Positions 33,415-49,587 of a stretch of DNA of 64,000 bases are shown here, piece after piece. The first letter of the stretch is position 1, and each line of letters starts with the position of its first letter. The notes below the pieces were generated by a model. It saw only the letters and a list, made by a program, of their open reading frames with translations, had not been told where the DNA came from and did not search any database. The stretch comes from Piscicola geometra (Eukaryota > Annelida > Clitellata > Hirudinida > Piscicolidae): assembly GCA_943735955.1 (NCBI GenBank), contig OX030957.1:9925100-9989099 (forward strand), given 5' to 3'. The translations under genes and the position numbers were made by a program.

Positions 33415-33601
33415 ATCGCTTCTCGGCCTAATGGCTAAGATCAAAAGTGTAGTATCTGTTCTTATCAGCTTAATATCTGATACGCCTCCTATACGGAGGC
33501 ATCGATATTAAACCAATCTTTGGTCCGCGGAGAAAGTCTCGGGCTTGCTCGACCTTCTCCACGGGTTGGCCCGGTATCGCACTACCTCCGGGATCGGCCC
33601 A
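33415..33601 (+). ncRNA. U2 snRNA, copy 8 (orphan)
   Basis: The RNA region is intact with loop TATAC, but only about 38 bp of unit 5' flank (from 33378) and almost none of the 3' spacer remain. The TATA-like box is altered to TATATCAAT and the conserved -85 to -45 block is replaced by hAT-derived sequence, so expression is doubtful. Confidence 0.92.
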
Positions 33602-33756
33602 TGTTTTCACCAATTAAAAGTAGTTTCGCGAATTCTTCAAATTATCGCAGTCTTCTCAAACGCTTTATGAACTCTCACTCTACCATTGCTAATCTCTAGG
33701 TGGTAGCCTTTCATGCAATGCAGCGTGTCGTATACCAGATCTGTTACTTCCGTTAA

Positions 33757-33850
33757 TTTAAAAACAATTAACGGTTAACAAAGTTAACGTTTTGTTTAAA
33801 AGATTAACTGTTATTGAAGTTAACTTTTTAATTAACTGCGCACATCTAAT
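33757..33850 (+). repeat. TTAAC-rich hAT-like element end
   Basis: Dense GTTAAC/TTAACT motifs ending in GCGCACATCTA. A related end occurs at 56697-56815 (GCACAGCTCTA). Reversed, these read TAGATGTGCGC and TAGAGCTGTGC, like hAT termini. It lies 156 bp after U2 copy 8. Confidence 0.45.
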
Positions 33851-35601
33851 CTTTTCCAATACATTTTTTGGTAATATACTTTTTCTAAAAGCAATTCTTC
33901 AAAGGTTTATTTTCTCCATATACCCACAGAGAAGACGCGTCAAGTCTTTAGTTTGGTCAAATTGGAGTCATTGGCATGGATTTTTAAGTGTTAATTTTCA
34001 CAAACTCTATCGTAATTTACCGCTTCAATTAAACTATGTGACTGAAACAATGGGTTTAAGACGCCTCGGTTTTTCGATTTACTTTTTTTCAAAGATAATT
34101 TTATGCGATTTAAAAATAATTCCTCCAAGAGCCTTCACGACGCCATAGAACCCATTAATGTATTGTTTTTCCCTTAATACATGTGAGAATAAAGAGAATA
34201 AAGAAGACACGTAAGTAAAATAAAAATAAAAAAAGAATTGAATAATTAAATCAAATACAATGAAATACAGAATAATCACATATTTGAATTAAAGACAAGC
34301 ATCTAATTTTCATTTAATTAACTAAATAAATTACTAAATGAATGAATTAAAATGTAATCAAATACAAAAAAGTAATAAAAATCAAAAATACTTGGAAAAA
34401 TAAATGGAAACACTCTAAAGTATAATAAATTAAAATAAATTAAATATCAAAACAATAGAATATAATAACGAATGTCATTGGACTGACAATGTCACTCCAA
34501 GACACTCCGTGACATTCGTCGAAAGAGGTAATTATATATCATTAATATCTATCTAATCGGAAGAAGAAACAATGATTAGCAGACAAAAGCAAGCACCTGG
34601 AACTCATTCATGCCATGATCAATCACCCCAAGCTAATTAGCAGTACGCCTGATTAATACAGTAGTTTGAAATCGAGGCTAACTTTTCATTGAAGGGAAAA
34701 TTAAAAGTGTTTGTCAACTTACTACACGAATAAATGCAAAATTACATATATACAGTAGACTTTTAAAAACGGGAGTGTGGTAGCTACAAAATATTTGTAA
34801 AAGCGAAAAAAATATTATTAAAGCATCATGACTTTGCTCTTTAATCATTGCAATTTAATCATTGAATCAGATGCCATCTGCTCATGCACTTAATCACAGA
34901 CCTATATGATGCCATATAAACAACAGCCTATCTAGGCAATCATTTAAACCGCAATATTAAAATATTTTTTCAAATGCAATATTAAAAATCAAATGACTTT
35001 TTAATGGAATATTTGAGCTCGAATTTCTTTCGAACATGTCATTTTCATTTATTTGTTAATGAATTAAACTTCGAACGGAATCTGAGTGTTATTATCGCAT
35101 GCCTGATGAATGCTTGTCGCTCCATCGCACGCATCCGAGCGCAACAGCCGATAAAATAGACGTGGGATTATCGATTACACTTCTGTATCCCATGAATTCT
35201 ATGTGATTATACGGTATAGAATATTTACATTTATACCTAGGATGTCCTTTAGAGCAAACATTTAAAGAGAAATTTCAAAAACTTTCAGTTATTAAAAATG
35301 TTTGATTTCTGTTATGCTTACAACTAACTTAGCGAAATTTAATTAAAATATAATAATACTAAGTGCGAAAAAAACTTTAAAATTTCGGTTGTCTTCAAGA
35401 AAGGCTATGTCACGCATGCTATGGACTTTAATGAATAAATCTTCAGCAAATAACAGATTAAACAAATTAATCAAAAAGACAATTATTTCATTAATTCATT
35501 GGGACGATTAAATGTAAAAAAAATGGTTGATCGTCTAGTTGTTTGAGTGACTGGAGATGGAAAAATGAAACTGGGAGACTTAATTACAACGACCTAATTG
35601 A
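33851..35601. other. No gene recognised
   Basis: AT-rich. The frame at 33792-34148 has no recognisable similarity. No clear RNA or terminal repeats. Confidence 0.55.
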
Positions 35602-35766
35602 GCTGGACAAGAGGAAGCCACCGTTTTGTTTAATTTCATTCAGGAATGGGAACTCCAAGATAAAATTAGTTTGATAAGTTTTGACAATACTGCAAACAAG
35701 ACATGCATTCGTTCCAGGGCCTGCAAACTCCTCGAGGAAAGATTAGATCTTAATGTTATAATTTAG
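35602..35766 (+). pseudogene. Transposase-like relic
   Basis: One open stretch reads AGQEEATVLFNFIQEWELQD, then SLISFDNTANKT and RACKLLEERLDLNV, then a stop. This resembles the 'FDTT.SNTG...GAC.LLE..L' segment in a widespread family of invertebrate transposase-like proteins. No start, no flanking frame, no terminal repeats seen. Confidence 0.45.
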
Positions 35767-39036
<3,270 letters not shown>

Positions 39037-39404
39037 CACGGGTGGCGATCCTGGGGGTGTCCTGGGGTCCAGACAGCCCCATTTTTGATAGTGAGGTCCG
39101 TCTTAAAGTGGACTCTCACACTTTTTTGAATAAAACATTTTAAAACCCTTGTTTTGATTCGAACATAAGCGTCAACCATGGCAGAAAACAGAATTTTTGC
39201 CTCTTATTACATTGTGAGTATGTGTAGTTATAGTTATAGCTGTCTAAAATAAAACTTTTAATTACTTACTTAAATATTCGTATAAAAACATAAGTTAAAA
39301 AATGTTTTTTAAGTGCAAAGAGGAGAGATCCAGACTCCAGGACCCCCCAGGATCGTCCATAATGGTTAGAACCCCCCATGATTTGCAGCAGATCGCCGCC
39401 TCTG
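39037..39404 (-). mobile_element. Non-autonomous hAT-type MITE, copy 2 (368 bp)
   Basis: Inverted relative to copy 1 at 1659-2017. Ends CACGGGTGGCGATC and, reversed, CAGAGGCGGCGATC. ATATTTTC flanks both sides (39029-39036 and 39405-39412), an exact 8-bp target duplication. No coding capacity. Confidence 0.85.
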
Positions 39405-39412
39405 ATATTTTC

Positions 39413-41570
39413 TAATTAAAATTCAACTACAACGAAATTTGACGTTTATAACCTTCTTTATTAAATACTTTTTTCGTTTAAAATCAAGATCTGTTTTGGA
39501 CTGTTTAGATTGATTGTATAAAAATAAATGACTGTCGTAGAAAAAGATGAATATATAAGTAGGAATGTATATGTATGGTGGAATGGATGGTACATTGTAT
39601 ATAAAGAATGGTCTATTTACCGAATCGCCTATTTTAAAGCTCCGGATTCAGTTAATCTTACTTGTTTCTATTGCTCGTTGGGACAATATAGCTACCAAAG
39701 GTAGTTAAATTTAAGTAAATAAGTTTTTTAATTTAATTTGAAATTGATTTGACTCTTTTAAAATGTAAACTTTCAAAAACAATACTTCTAATTGAAAACT
39801 TATTCCAAAAGGTGCGATTGTATTTATTCTATTCTTTGAAACACATTTTTAAGGAGTCTATTATCATTATAATAGAAACCAAAAATCTTTTTTCCATGCT
39901 TTAGGTTAAGTAATTTTGTTACTTCAAGTCATATTTTGCTTAGAAAACATTAAAAGTATTCTGCTACAAAATAGAATACAATCACATAAAAACGCAAATT
40001 TTTTAAAAAAATCGCAAAACTGAAAAGTTTTCTAGTAAAGAACTGAAACTCGAGAAAGATCAAAGTAACGTTTGTAAGTGGCAAGTCATTAAGCTTTGAC
40101 CTTAGAAAGGAATGCTGTGCAGGCCATAACTCGCATGTGTTTGTGCGGTGTTTGGGCGGATTGTTTGTGTGTGGGACGATCTACAACAATAAGCTGGAGT
40201 GGCAAATCAGGATATATTGGTTTCAGGGGATGATGAGGATGAGGATGATGATGATTTACTTACAGTCTACGTCATATCGATCAAAACTTCAAAAAAAACT
40301 ATTTATTAAAACCAAAGCACATACATCTATAATATGAAAATAAATAGCATTTGTCTAGATCATCATCATCAGCATTATGCTAATCTTTGCATTCATCAGC
40401 ATCATCATCACATCCTTATCTTATATTTTATACTATACGGACTAGTCATTCTTTTCCCTAGTAAGCGCCGTATCTTGAGAATCTCTTACAATTGTCTGTT
40501 TCCTTCCTGCTCTCTATCCTTGATGCTATCTCTTTCCTATTCAAAGCCCATCTCCATCACTTCTTCTCCGTCCTCATCGCGCCATTGTTCAAAATTTTAA
40601 AGACGCCTCTCAGGTCCTTAGTGTTTTCTTTTGAAACACACAATTTTAAAATAATTTCTTTAAAGACTTTCAAAGAGATAGCTGAAAAGTTTGTCACAGT
40701 AAGACTTAACGGTTTTTTCACTAACAAAGGACACTCACTCAACAATACATTCTCAAGGCATGTTAGAGCCAACAATGACCGAATGATTTAGTCATCCACC
40801 CCAGGCGATGTTCGTGATTATGAATTTACTTTTTCAAAATGTTTCATCATTATATTTATTTTTATTTGTTTTGACTTTATCCATAAGCCTTCTCCTAGTA
40901 ATACGCGTTGTAAATAGTTTTTTTAATGCAGTGTTTAATATTGATTAACTTTTTTGAACAAAAGCAAAATAATATTAAAATGAATATATATTCTCAAATA
41001 GTCTATTTGGCTTAATCTGGTGTTGTTAAATTCAATCTGAATGTGTGGTTAATGACACTTTATAACCATAGATAGTTGCTTCGGTGCTAAGACATTTTGG
41101 AAAAAATTCTTGTAAAGGAAATGGGCACCACTAAGAAAAATTTAAACCTCGTCGAAAAAATAAAAAATAAAACATCTAATTTTGGTCTTAACGACATGGC
41201 GGTTATGGAAAACGTTTGCCTAGAGCCGAAGAAGCAATGAAAAGTTTACATATTTATTAGATAATATGATGATATATTTTTGTAAAAATCTTTAAATGAG
41301 TTTTTTTCATTTAGGTAACAAAAAGTCGCAAGGATGGTTACAAAGTGGAGTAGAAAATTACGATAAAAAAGAAAAGAATGAATAGAGAAAGAATAAGAAT
41401 ATGAAGGTTAAAAGAAAAAATGAAAGTAAAATTTAAATCAAATCAAATTTCAACAACAAAAAAATTTAAAGCAAAAAATAAATAAACTTTTCTAAAAGAA
41501 ATATTTTTATTTTCACATTCATACTCGGAGGGTTGCAAGACAGACGTGAAAAACGATTTCACACACAGTA
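39413..41570. other. Spacer upstream of the protocadherin gene
   Basis: AT-rich; short frames at 40137-40800 have no recognisable similarity. The protocadherin promoter should be in the last part; no clear TATA box is seen. Confidence 0.5.
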
Positions 41571-44500
41571 ATGGCGTCTTTAGACTCTATTTGGAAACTG
41601 TCAATATTATTAATATCTTTGGTCATAAGGGCAAGGAACGTGGTAAAAACCGAAAATGCTCATGAAAAGAAACAGTTTTATTATACGATCGACGAGGAGC
41701 TAGAATTAGAAAGTTTGGTCGGCGATTTAAAGGAGGACGCAGGATTGAAGGCGACCATGGAGCCTACTGCACTAGAGTCGCTGAGATTCAAGCAACTGAA
41801 CCAACAAGTGTGCAACATCATAGTGGAGGAGGAGAGTGGACTGCTGGTGGTTGTTGGACGAGTTGATCGAGAAACATTGTGTCCAAATCAACAACAAAAA
41901 TACCAGAAACTACAGCAACAACTGGATAGAAACTACTTTACAGAAAAAGTAACGAGTGGTGCGTGTGTGTGCAGGGTGGACGTAGTGGTGACTCCGATGC
42001 ATCTCTTCAGGTCTCTTCAGGTCTTCATCAGCATCAATGATCTCAACGACAACGCTCCAGTTTTTCCCATCTCCAACATCACCATCGAGTTACTAGAGCT
42101 GAGCCCCATCAACAGCTCTATCACCCTTCCCAATGCATTTGACGCTGACCTGGTGCCAAACAAAGTCATCTCGATCACGTCACAAGAATTCACCGACTCC
42201 AACTTCAAGAAGCCATCGCCAGAGTCCCCCTTCTTCTCGGTGCACTTTGAAACGCTCACAGACGGACTAGCAGAACTGAAACTTATACTCATCAAGCAAC
42301 TTGACTTTGAAAAATCAGTTCTTCATTTCTTGCTGGTTATTGCTCACGACGGTGGAGTGCCGAGTAAAACAGGCTCGTTAGAAGTGCATGTGCGAGTGAA
42401 GGACTGCAATGACAACAAACCTGAGTTCGACTACAACTTCCAAGAAGTCAGAGTGCCAGAAAACATCGCTAAGGGCTCTCTCATTTCTCGTGTCTTCGCC
42501 ACTGATGCCGACAAAAGCGACAACGGACAAGTGACTTACAGTTTCGATGACGTCACACACAACAAGCATGGTGACGTCTTCAGCCTCGGGATGCACACCG
42601 GAGACATCGTGGTATTAGGACAGCTCGACTTCGAAGAGAACAGCGTGTACAAGCTGATGGTCAAAGCGCAAGACAGCCCCCTGCACTCTGAACCACTGTC
42701 AGCTGACGCCATAGTCGTTGTCAATGTAGTCGACATCAACGATATCCCACCACTCATCTCTTTCTCGGCTTTTGCTGCCCTTCAGTCGAACAGCATAGGC
42801 GTGGAGGAGAACATGGATGGAGGCAGTTTCGTGGCGAACATCTACGCCACCGACAGGGACTCAGGCAGGAATGGAGACGTCAACTGTTTCGAAGACAGCG
42901 CCTTTTTCCGTCTGAAAAGACTTTCATTGGAAGGAGAGTACCGCCTTGAAACCAACATTTCCTTTGACCGGGAGTTCACATCTGAGTACTACACCACCAT
43001 CACGTGTTCCGACAGTGGATCTCCCTCACTCACCTCCATCAAAACTCTCAACGTGCAAGTCATAGACGTAAATGATAACACACCCAACTTCACGCACATT
43101 GGCGACGTGCGTGTGCACGTGAAAGAAAACCAGACGCAAGAAAGTATTCTCTTTACGTTTGTCGCCATTGACGTCGATGAACCTCTCTCGAACAACTCTC
43201 ACATCAGCTTCCTTCTCAGGCCTGCATCTGAGGATGAAAACTATGAAAATCAAGACAACAATGACATAAATGGAAATTCTCTTCCACAAAGCCATCAACA
43301 AGAACTCGATAGGTTCTTTCGCATCAACGCCACTTCAGGCGAGTTGAAAACCAGCGGAGAATTGATCGACAGAGAGACAATTGACTCGTTCACTTTCGTG
43401 GTGCTAGCTTGTGACGCTGGCTCACCACAGCGCTGTGCATCGAAGCAAGTACAAGTAATAGTCGATGATGTCAACGATGAGAAGCCAGTGTTTCCAGTCA
43501 GAACGTTTGTGTTCAGTTTGATGGAGAACATGGCAGCAGGAAGTGAATTGGGAGTGCTAAGTGCTGTGGACAGGGACTATGCTCCATTCAACCAACACTC
43601 ATTTTACATCGTTACAAGTTCACCGTCTGGAAATAATTATGATGGTGCTGATGATGATTGTGAAGAGAATAATTCAGAAAGTAGTGAAGGAGACAGTAGT
43701 GAAGTTGAAACAGACAATGAAACGAGTGACCAACAAAACTTTCAATACTTTAAACACGATGTGGTTAGAGAGGGTGAAAACAAATCTACTGAGAATTTAT
43801 TTCTTTTAAAAAGTGTGAAAAAAGTAAAAAATAATGAATCAGTTAGTGAAAATGAAAATCTACAGAATAATCCTTCAAAAGACATATTCCCTTTGCAATC
43901 GATCTCACAAAACCCTCTCCAAGAGTTCCAAAACGAGAAGGCACATCAGCTTTTCCATTTGGAAGCATCAAGTGGCCGCCTGGCGACGAGATTGAAACTG
44001 GACAGAGAATTGAGAAGTCACTACAGATTCTCTATAGAAGTGGTCGATGATCATGACTCGTCATTGGTTTCTCGAGCAGACGTAGTGGTGTATGTTTTGG
44101 ACGCCAATGACAACGCTCCAGTTTGGTTGGAGCCGTATGTAGAGGATACTGTGATTGCTAATGAAAGGAAAGATACCAGTGACAAGTCAAGAATTGGCGA
44201 TCAAGGAAGAGCAATGAGTGGTTTGAAAGATCCGAAACCTGATATTATTTTCCGCACGAAAGACTTGTTCAATGACGATGCTGATGTAATTGATAATAGA
44301 GATGAAAATACGGCTGATGATGCGGATGATAATGATATCGTTGTTTATGACGAACCTGATGATGGTGGGGATAAAGCTAGTGAAATTGCAATCCCTCGAA
44401 TACAAAACATAAACGAAAATGAGCTCAAAGTGAGCTATAATTACAAAAGCAGAGGGCTTAAAACAGAAAAATCTATAAGTTCTACGCCACACCAATATCA

Positions 44501-46440
44501 TTTAAAATGTGAGTCTTTATTTATTTCTCGCTTCTTGTTAACCTTTTTATTTTTTTAGTTTTTTTTAAATATATTTAAATTTATTATGATGTGTAAGCCT
44601 TACTGCTATCAAATACGTGTAGTATCGCATTAAACAATAGACAAATTTGACAGCTGCGCTACACAATCTGCCGTTATAAATCATTTCGAAATTAGTTGTG
44701 ACGTCTCTATAATGGGGACTCCTCTTAAATCACCATGCAATTACTCCAGCACACAGAAGCCAAACAATGACAACTATAACTGCCCCTACATTCTTACCCG
44801 TCTTGCCTTCATCCTCAACATCACCATCATCACTACTGCTAACATCTCTATCACAACCCCTCTCATCATCATCATCATCATCATTATCACCATCTTATTC
44901 CTTATCTTCTGCTTCATCATCATCATCACAAGAATCTGTGACTATTCCATTGTATCGTTTTGCCAGGGTGGGGTCTGTGGTAACCCGTCTGATGGCATAT
45001 GATTATGATGCCGGTAGGAATGCCATGCTGGTGTACTCAATTGAAGAAAAAAAAGAAGTTCAAAAAAAGTTTAAAATAAGAAAAAGAGAGATGATTAGAG
45101 AAAAAGAAGTTAGTAATATTGAGAGAAAATCCAATTTAAAGAAAGTCGCAGACATGAGCAATCCTAAAGCGAACGAAAAAAATCATTTTAAAAACAAGAA
45201 GGTTTATGCAACTAATCATACAACTTCCGTGAAAAAGAGTGTAATAGCTGTGAAGAAGGCGCCTAAAAGTTCCGAACTGTTTAAGATTGATGCAGAGGAA
45301 GGCGTTTTGCTTGTTGTCAACAACAACTTCACCAACTTCACAACCTTCTGCTTTAATGTGATAGTAAGTGACCTGGGAGACCCACCTCAGAGAACAAATA
45401 TTCAGTTGAAGTTTAAGGTGACCGAAATCTACGAAGAGGTTCAAAAGCATTTAGTGCGCAATGCCCACTCTTTGAGTTTCATCCGAAGTCTTCGAAGCAT
45501 GCTGATCCTCTCGTCGAGCAACAGCAGCGAACAGCAGGCTCTTCTCCGCTTCAAACAAGCCCTTCGCAACCGACACAAACACTACTCCAATTTGCACGCT
45601 GAAAACTTCCATGGCAACAACACATACAATCGACGCATGCATTACAACACGAATGAAGAGTTTGATGAATCGGGGTACCTCTTAAAAGGGCGGCTCTCGG
45701 GCCATAAGTCAAGTAAAGTGCCAATTGAGCTTGTAATAGCTTTGTTCTCCTGCGTGACCTCTTTGCTTCTAGCATTTGTCTGCGTTTGCGTATGTGTGCT
45801 GGGAAAGAATGGCAAGCCCGAAACAGATGGCAACCCTGCCAAAATGCAATTAAAGACTCAAGACATGGCCGTGGGAAGGGTCATTGTGAATGACCTGCAG
45901 GAGTTTTCAAAAGGGTTTGAAGACAGTTCAACTAATGTTTCATCCCCACAATGCATCAACAGTTATACCATTGAAAAAAGTCAAAAATTTAACATCGACA
46001 GCGTAAGAAAAGAAAAAAACTCTCCACTTCACATAATGCCCAGCATAACAAATTTCCAAGAGGTCAGTCAGCACTATTGCACCAAATCGCTTGTCGGGGA
46101 TTGCATAAAAGACTGCACAGAACAATGTAGCAGTCTCAGAAGTAACTCACACCATGGAAGGCACTTCCAAACAGCAAATGATGATTTTATTTTAAACAAA
46201 TATAACCAAATCAACCATTACAACAACAACCACAATACGAGAAGCCATTCATGTAACAACACAAAGATAGTCATTACAAATATTCCTGAACACTACTTCG
46301 ATTACGGACCCCTGCACACTCAATGTCCCAAGTTCAACTCTAGCCACAACCTTTACAACTACAATATATCACCATCTTACAACAGAGCTAACAACCAAAC
46401 CATGCAAAGCTTCATGAGAGGTCCAAATAATCGTTTCTAA
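41571..46440 (+). CDS. Protocadherin, delta-type, about 1542 aa, two coding exons
   Basis: Exons 41571-44508 (donor TGTGAGTC) and 44750-46440 (TAA), joined in phase 1. A type I membrane cell-adhesion protein. Hydrophobic signal peptide in residues 1-22. Cadherin repeats EC1-EC6 are marked by the calcium-linker motifs NDLNDNAP (about 155), KDCNDNKP, VDINDIPP, IDVNDNTP, DDVNDEKP and LDANDNAP (about 850), with LDRE/FDRE and DXD motifs inside; a seventh repeat follows in exon 2 (SVVTRLMAYDYDAGRNA to VSDLGDPPQ). One transmembrane helix at about 1303-1330 (PIELVIALFSCVTSLLLAFV then CVCVCV), then a 212-residue cytoplasmic tail without a motif I recognise. Seven repeats fit delta-1 protocadherins. 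Odd: a roughly 110-residue acidic/polar insert splits EC6, and a 180-residue acidic plus Ser-rich stretch lies between EC6 and EC7, spanning the exon junction. The start is the only ATG giving a signal peptide. Confidence 0.9.
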
Positions 46441-46617
46441 GGAACTGTCCGTTTGACCGCTTGTAACGGTGCCACAAGTATGTGATTAATGACAAAGCAA
46501 AGCAATGCAACTTTGCTTAACAATCCATCATCGTAACAACATCATAACATCTTTTACTAATGCAGGAAAGATTATAAAGTTTTGTTGAAGTCACTCTAAA
46601 AAAGTAATCTTCCGTAA

Positions 46618-46623
46618 AATAAA
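46618..46623 (+). promoter_or_regulatory. Candidate polyadenylation signal of the protocadherin
   Basis: AATAAA 178 bp after the stop, with a second AATAAA 5 bp further on. Confidence 0.55.
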
Positions 46624-46640
46624 GAAATAAATTTTATATC

Positions 46641-47737
46641 ATTTGAATTGAATGATAGTTAAAACGATAATGGAAATTTTGAAGAAGATTGATTAAATTT
46701 ATTCCAATTGATCAAACGGCTTTCAAAGATAATTCTGAAAAACTGTTCAAAAGTGTTTAAAAAAAGTTTATTTCAAAACACAAAGGATGTAAATATTTTG
46801 ATACAATTTTAAAAGCAATATTTATAATATTAAAAAGAATCAAAGTGTATTTGGGTTACACCATTTAAAAAAATCATAATTGCATTGTGGGGGAAGAGAG
46901 ATTAAGGATGCATGCCTTAAAGCCAATGCAGAGAAATAGGCTTCAAAGGGTTGTTAGGTTGATTAATAAAATTAACTCCCTAATCCCAACAAGACAGTTA
47001 AAGACCTGCCAAACAGAATGATTGATTTGTAAATATCACAACAACAACAGACAAAGCCACATCTTTTCAATAAATCAAAATGTAGAAAATAATTGAAAAC
47101 ACTACTAAAATGTTGTTAGAAACAATAGCCATAACTACAATATTTATTTGTTTGCAAGACAGAACCCTGGCGGAATCAATTAGATGTTCGGACAGATAAG
47201 ACGTTGCATCCTAATAGTCTGTCTGGAGTTTGTAGAGGGTTGTGCCATGATAGATTGTTTGAAGCCGGAAACTGAAATGTATGAAGCTGTTTTTGTACCG
47301 GGTTTATGGAATTACTTTGGTGGTTATTAATGAGAAAACTAATTAATAAAAAGTATAAAAAAACATTGCAGAGACTATACTTTTTACATATTCAATAATA
47401 TAAAAATAGTCGAAGCTCACACAAGTTTTAAAATGAGCAATTACTGATTTATTTGACGCATCAATATTTTTATTATAGCTAAGCCGAAAACTGGTTTTGC
47501 AGTTCAATTGAATAAAATATTTTGGAAAACTATTCAAACGAATAAAAATCGAATACGATTAGTGTATAGGTTAAAATTTAAATACATAAATATTTATAAC
47601 TAAAATTTATGCTGATCTCTTACATTGTAGAATATACCGTTTTGTTATAATATTTTACAATTAAACAATAATATTTAATTTGCATTAATTAAAAAGATTT
47701 TTGACTGTTGGTTTATTGAGGGATGATTTCAACCAAG
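46641..47737. other. No gene recognised
   Basis: AT-rich 3' flank of the protocadherin; a less AT-rich block at 46890-47260 without recognisable coding pattern. Confidence 0.5.
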
Positions 47738-47874
47738 GGAAAACCAGCTGCAACAACAAGAATTCCAGTTTTGGTACGTGTCTCTACAGCACCTCAAGTC
47801 GCAGTCTTAACCTCAATGCCAAGAGGACTCAAAAAGATGATTATGCTTTTGTAGGAATGGTGATGATGGGGTGA
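47738..47874 (+). CDS. Unassigned candidate exon (terminal)
   Basis: After a CCAAG acceptor, 45 codons run to a TGA: KTSCNNKNSSFGTCLYSTSS, then RSLNLNAKRTQKDDYAFVG. The composition looks coding against AT-rich surroundings. The entry phase matches the donor at 44508, so an alternative protocadherin tail is possible, but no homology is recognised and the acceptor is weak. Confidence 0.2.
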
Positions 47875-49492
47875 TGATGGTACTGCGGTGATAGTGAATA
47901 TGCTGTATTGGTAATGATAGTTATTCTGTGACGATGATGTTGATATTCATGTGGGTGAGGTTGGAAGTAAAGGGTGATTAAACTCGTTTATTATTTTTAC
48001 TTATTGTAAATTAATTGAATATTCATTACAGCTCGAACGTTCATGGAACGTTTTGTGCGGAAACATGAATATTCTGTAAATTTGATAGTCAAGCAAAAGT
48101 AAATCAACGAAGATCCACATAAACCTTTCGGTTATCCCCGAGCTCCTTTTTTTCAAAACTTTCAAAGTTAATTTGACCAAAAAATTTGAAATTATTTCAT
48201 CAATCTAGAATAGAGTATTTTTTACGATTTCAAGTTGAAATTTTTTATAATTAGAAAATAAAATTTTATTTACAGAATCTAAGCTCGAGTTTACAAAGAA
48301 TAAAGTTTTTACTTATACTTTTTCTTTCATAGCCTTATTAAGATTCTTCTGTACTTTCATAATCATCGTAATATAAATTAAACTTTCATATGCATACATA
48401 ATTTATGTCGCTCAGCCATTGAAAATTTAAAGATTCCTTATTAAAAAACCTCAAAGTTTGTGCTTTACACGGCTGAGCAGGTATTCTAGGATAATTAAAA
48501 CAGCATTATTGGCATCACTTTTTTCAATTGCCAATTTTTAAATGTTTTTTTAAACTTTTTAAAACAATATTGTTTAAAGGGTGCTGATTTCGCTTTGTTT
48601 CAAAAACGCTTTACTCGCTTGGTTATTCATGACAAGGGATGCTAGCGACAAGAGGGAATTAAGCTTTTCAAATAACATTGAAGTTTCTAGCAGTGAGCCT
48701 TCGTAGTTTTTTTTACAATTCTTCGTGAAACAACCGCAAAACATTAGTTCTATTGGTAAAATGAAAGAAAGATAAAACGTTACTAATACTAAGAGGTAGC
48801 AACGGATCATATTAGTTAATCTTACACCACCAAGTCACGTAGTTAAGACGCAGAGATGAGAAATTTTTAACAATTAAAATTTATTTTTAATAACAATCCT
48901 AACCCTAAAGCTCCACACCTCAACTACGTAACTCCACCCATTTGCTGGTAGTGTTAGATTATTTAATAAGACCCGTAGCTTCGTTATAGTTTAATTCTAT
49001 GATGCTCAGATTTAATTTAAAGTTAAATTTTGTTGAAAATTTAGTCAAACTGAGTGTTTGTTTAATTTTGATAAAAGTTCATGAAGGAAATAAATATTAG
49101 AAAACAACTTGAAAATTAATATTCCTAGTTTTCAATCTATTTTTCATTAATTGAGAATTCAACTCATTTCGTGATAGTATATTTATAATAAGAATTTAAC
49201 CAAATACGTGATGAATCCAAAAACTTCAGAACTTTAACAACTTGATTTTATTATATAAAAAGCCTAAAAATAATCTTTAATGGGACGTCTAAAAACCGTT
49301 GTGACGTTATTATCAAAATACTTCAAAAAACAGCAAAATTGACTTTCAATAAGGCACATTAATTCTTGTAAATCTTCATTATTTTCTTTAAAATAATGAC
49401 CAGACAGGTACACAATTATAATTATAATAAAATTATAACAAACGTATTCATAAAACTTAAAAATTAAATACTTTTCGAATTATTCACTCTAG
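47875..49492. other. No gene recognised
   Basis: ATG/GTGATGATG repeats to 47945, then AT-rich sequence. Confidence 0.5.
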
Positions 49493-49587
49493 ATCTGCAT
49501 TCTTACATCTTCCCTGTAGACAAACCAGATGAAGTTTGGATGGGGCATCGGCATCATCATCAAGTTACTTCAACACTCCTTCCATAA
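49493..49587 (+). CDS. Unassigned candidate exon (terminal)
   Basis: After the acceptor TTCACTCTAG, 30 codons run to TAA: LHSYIFPVDKPDEVWMGHRH, then HHQVTSTLLP. GC content is higher than around it. Entry phase 1 also matches the protocadherin donor at 44508. Family not recognised. Confidence 0.2.

Noticed and set aside
40334..40791. Hydrophobic open frames as a membrane protein gene
   Set aside because: Two overlapping frames of similar length, no splice or homology support, AT-biased composition.
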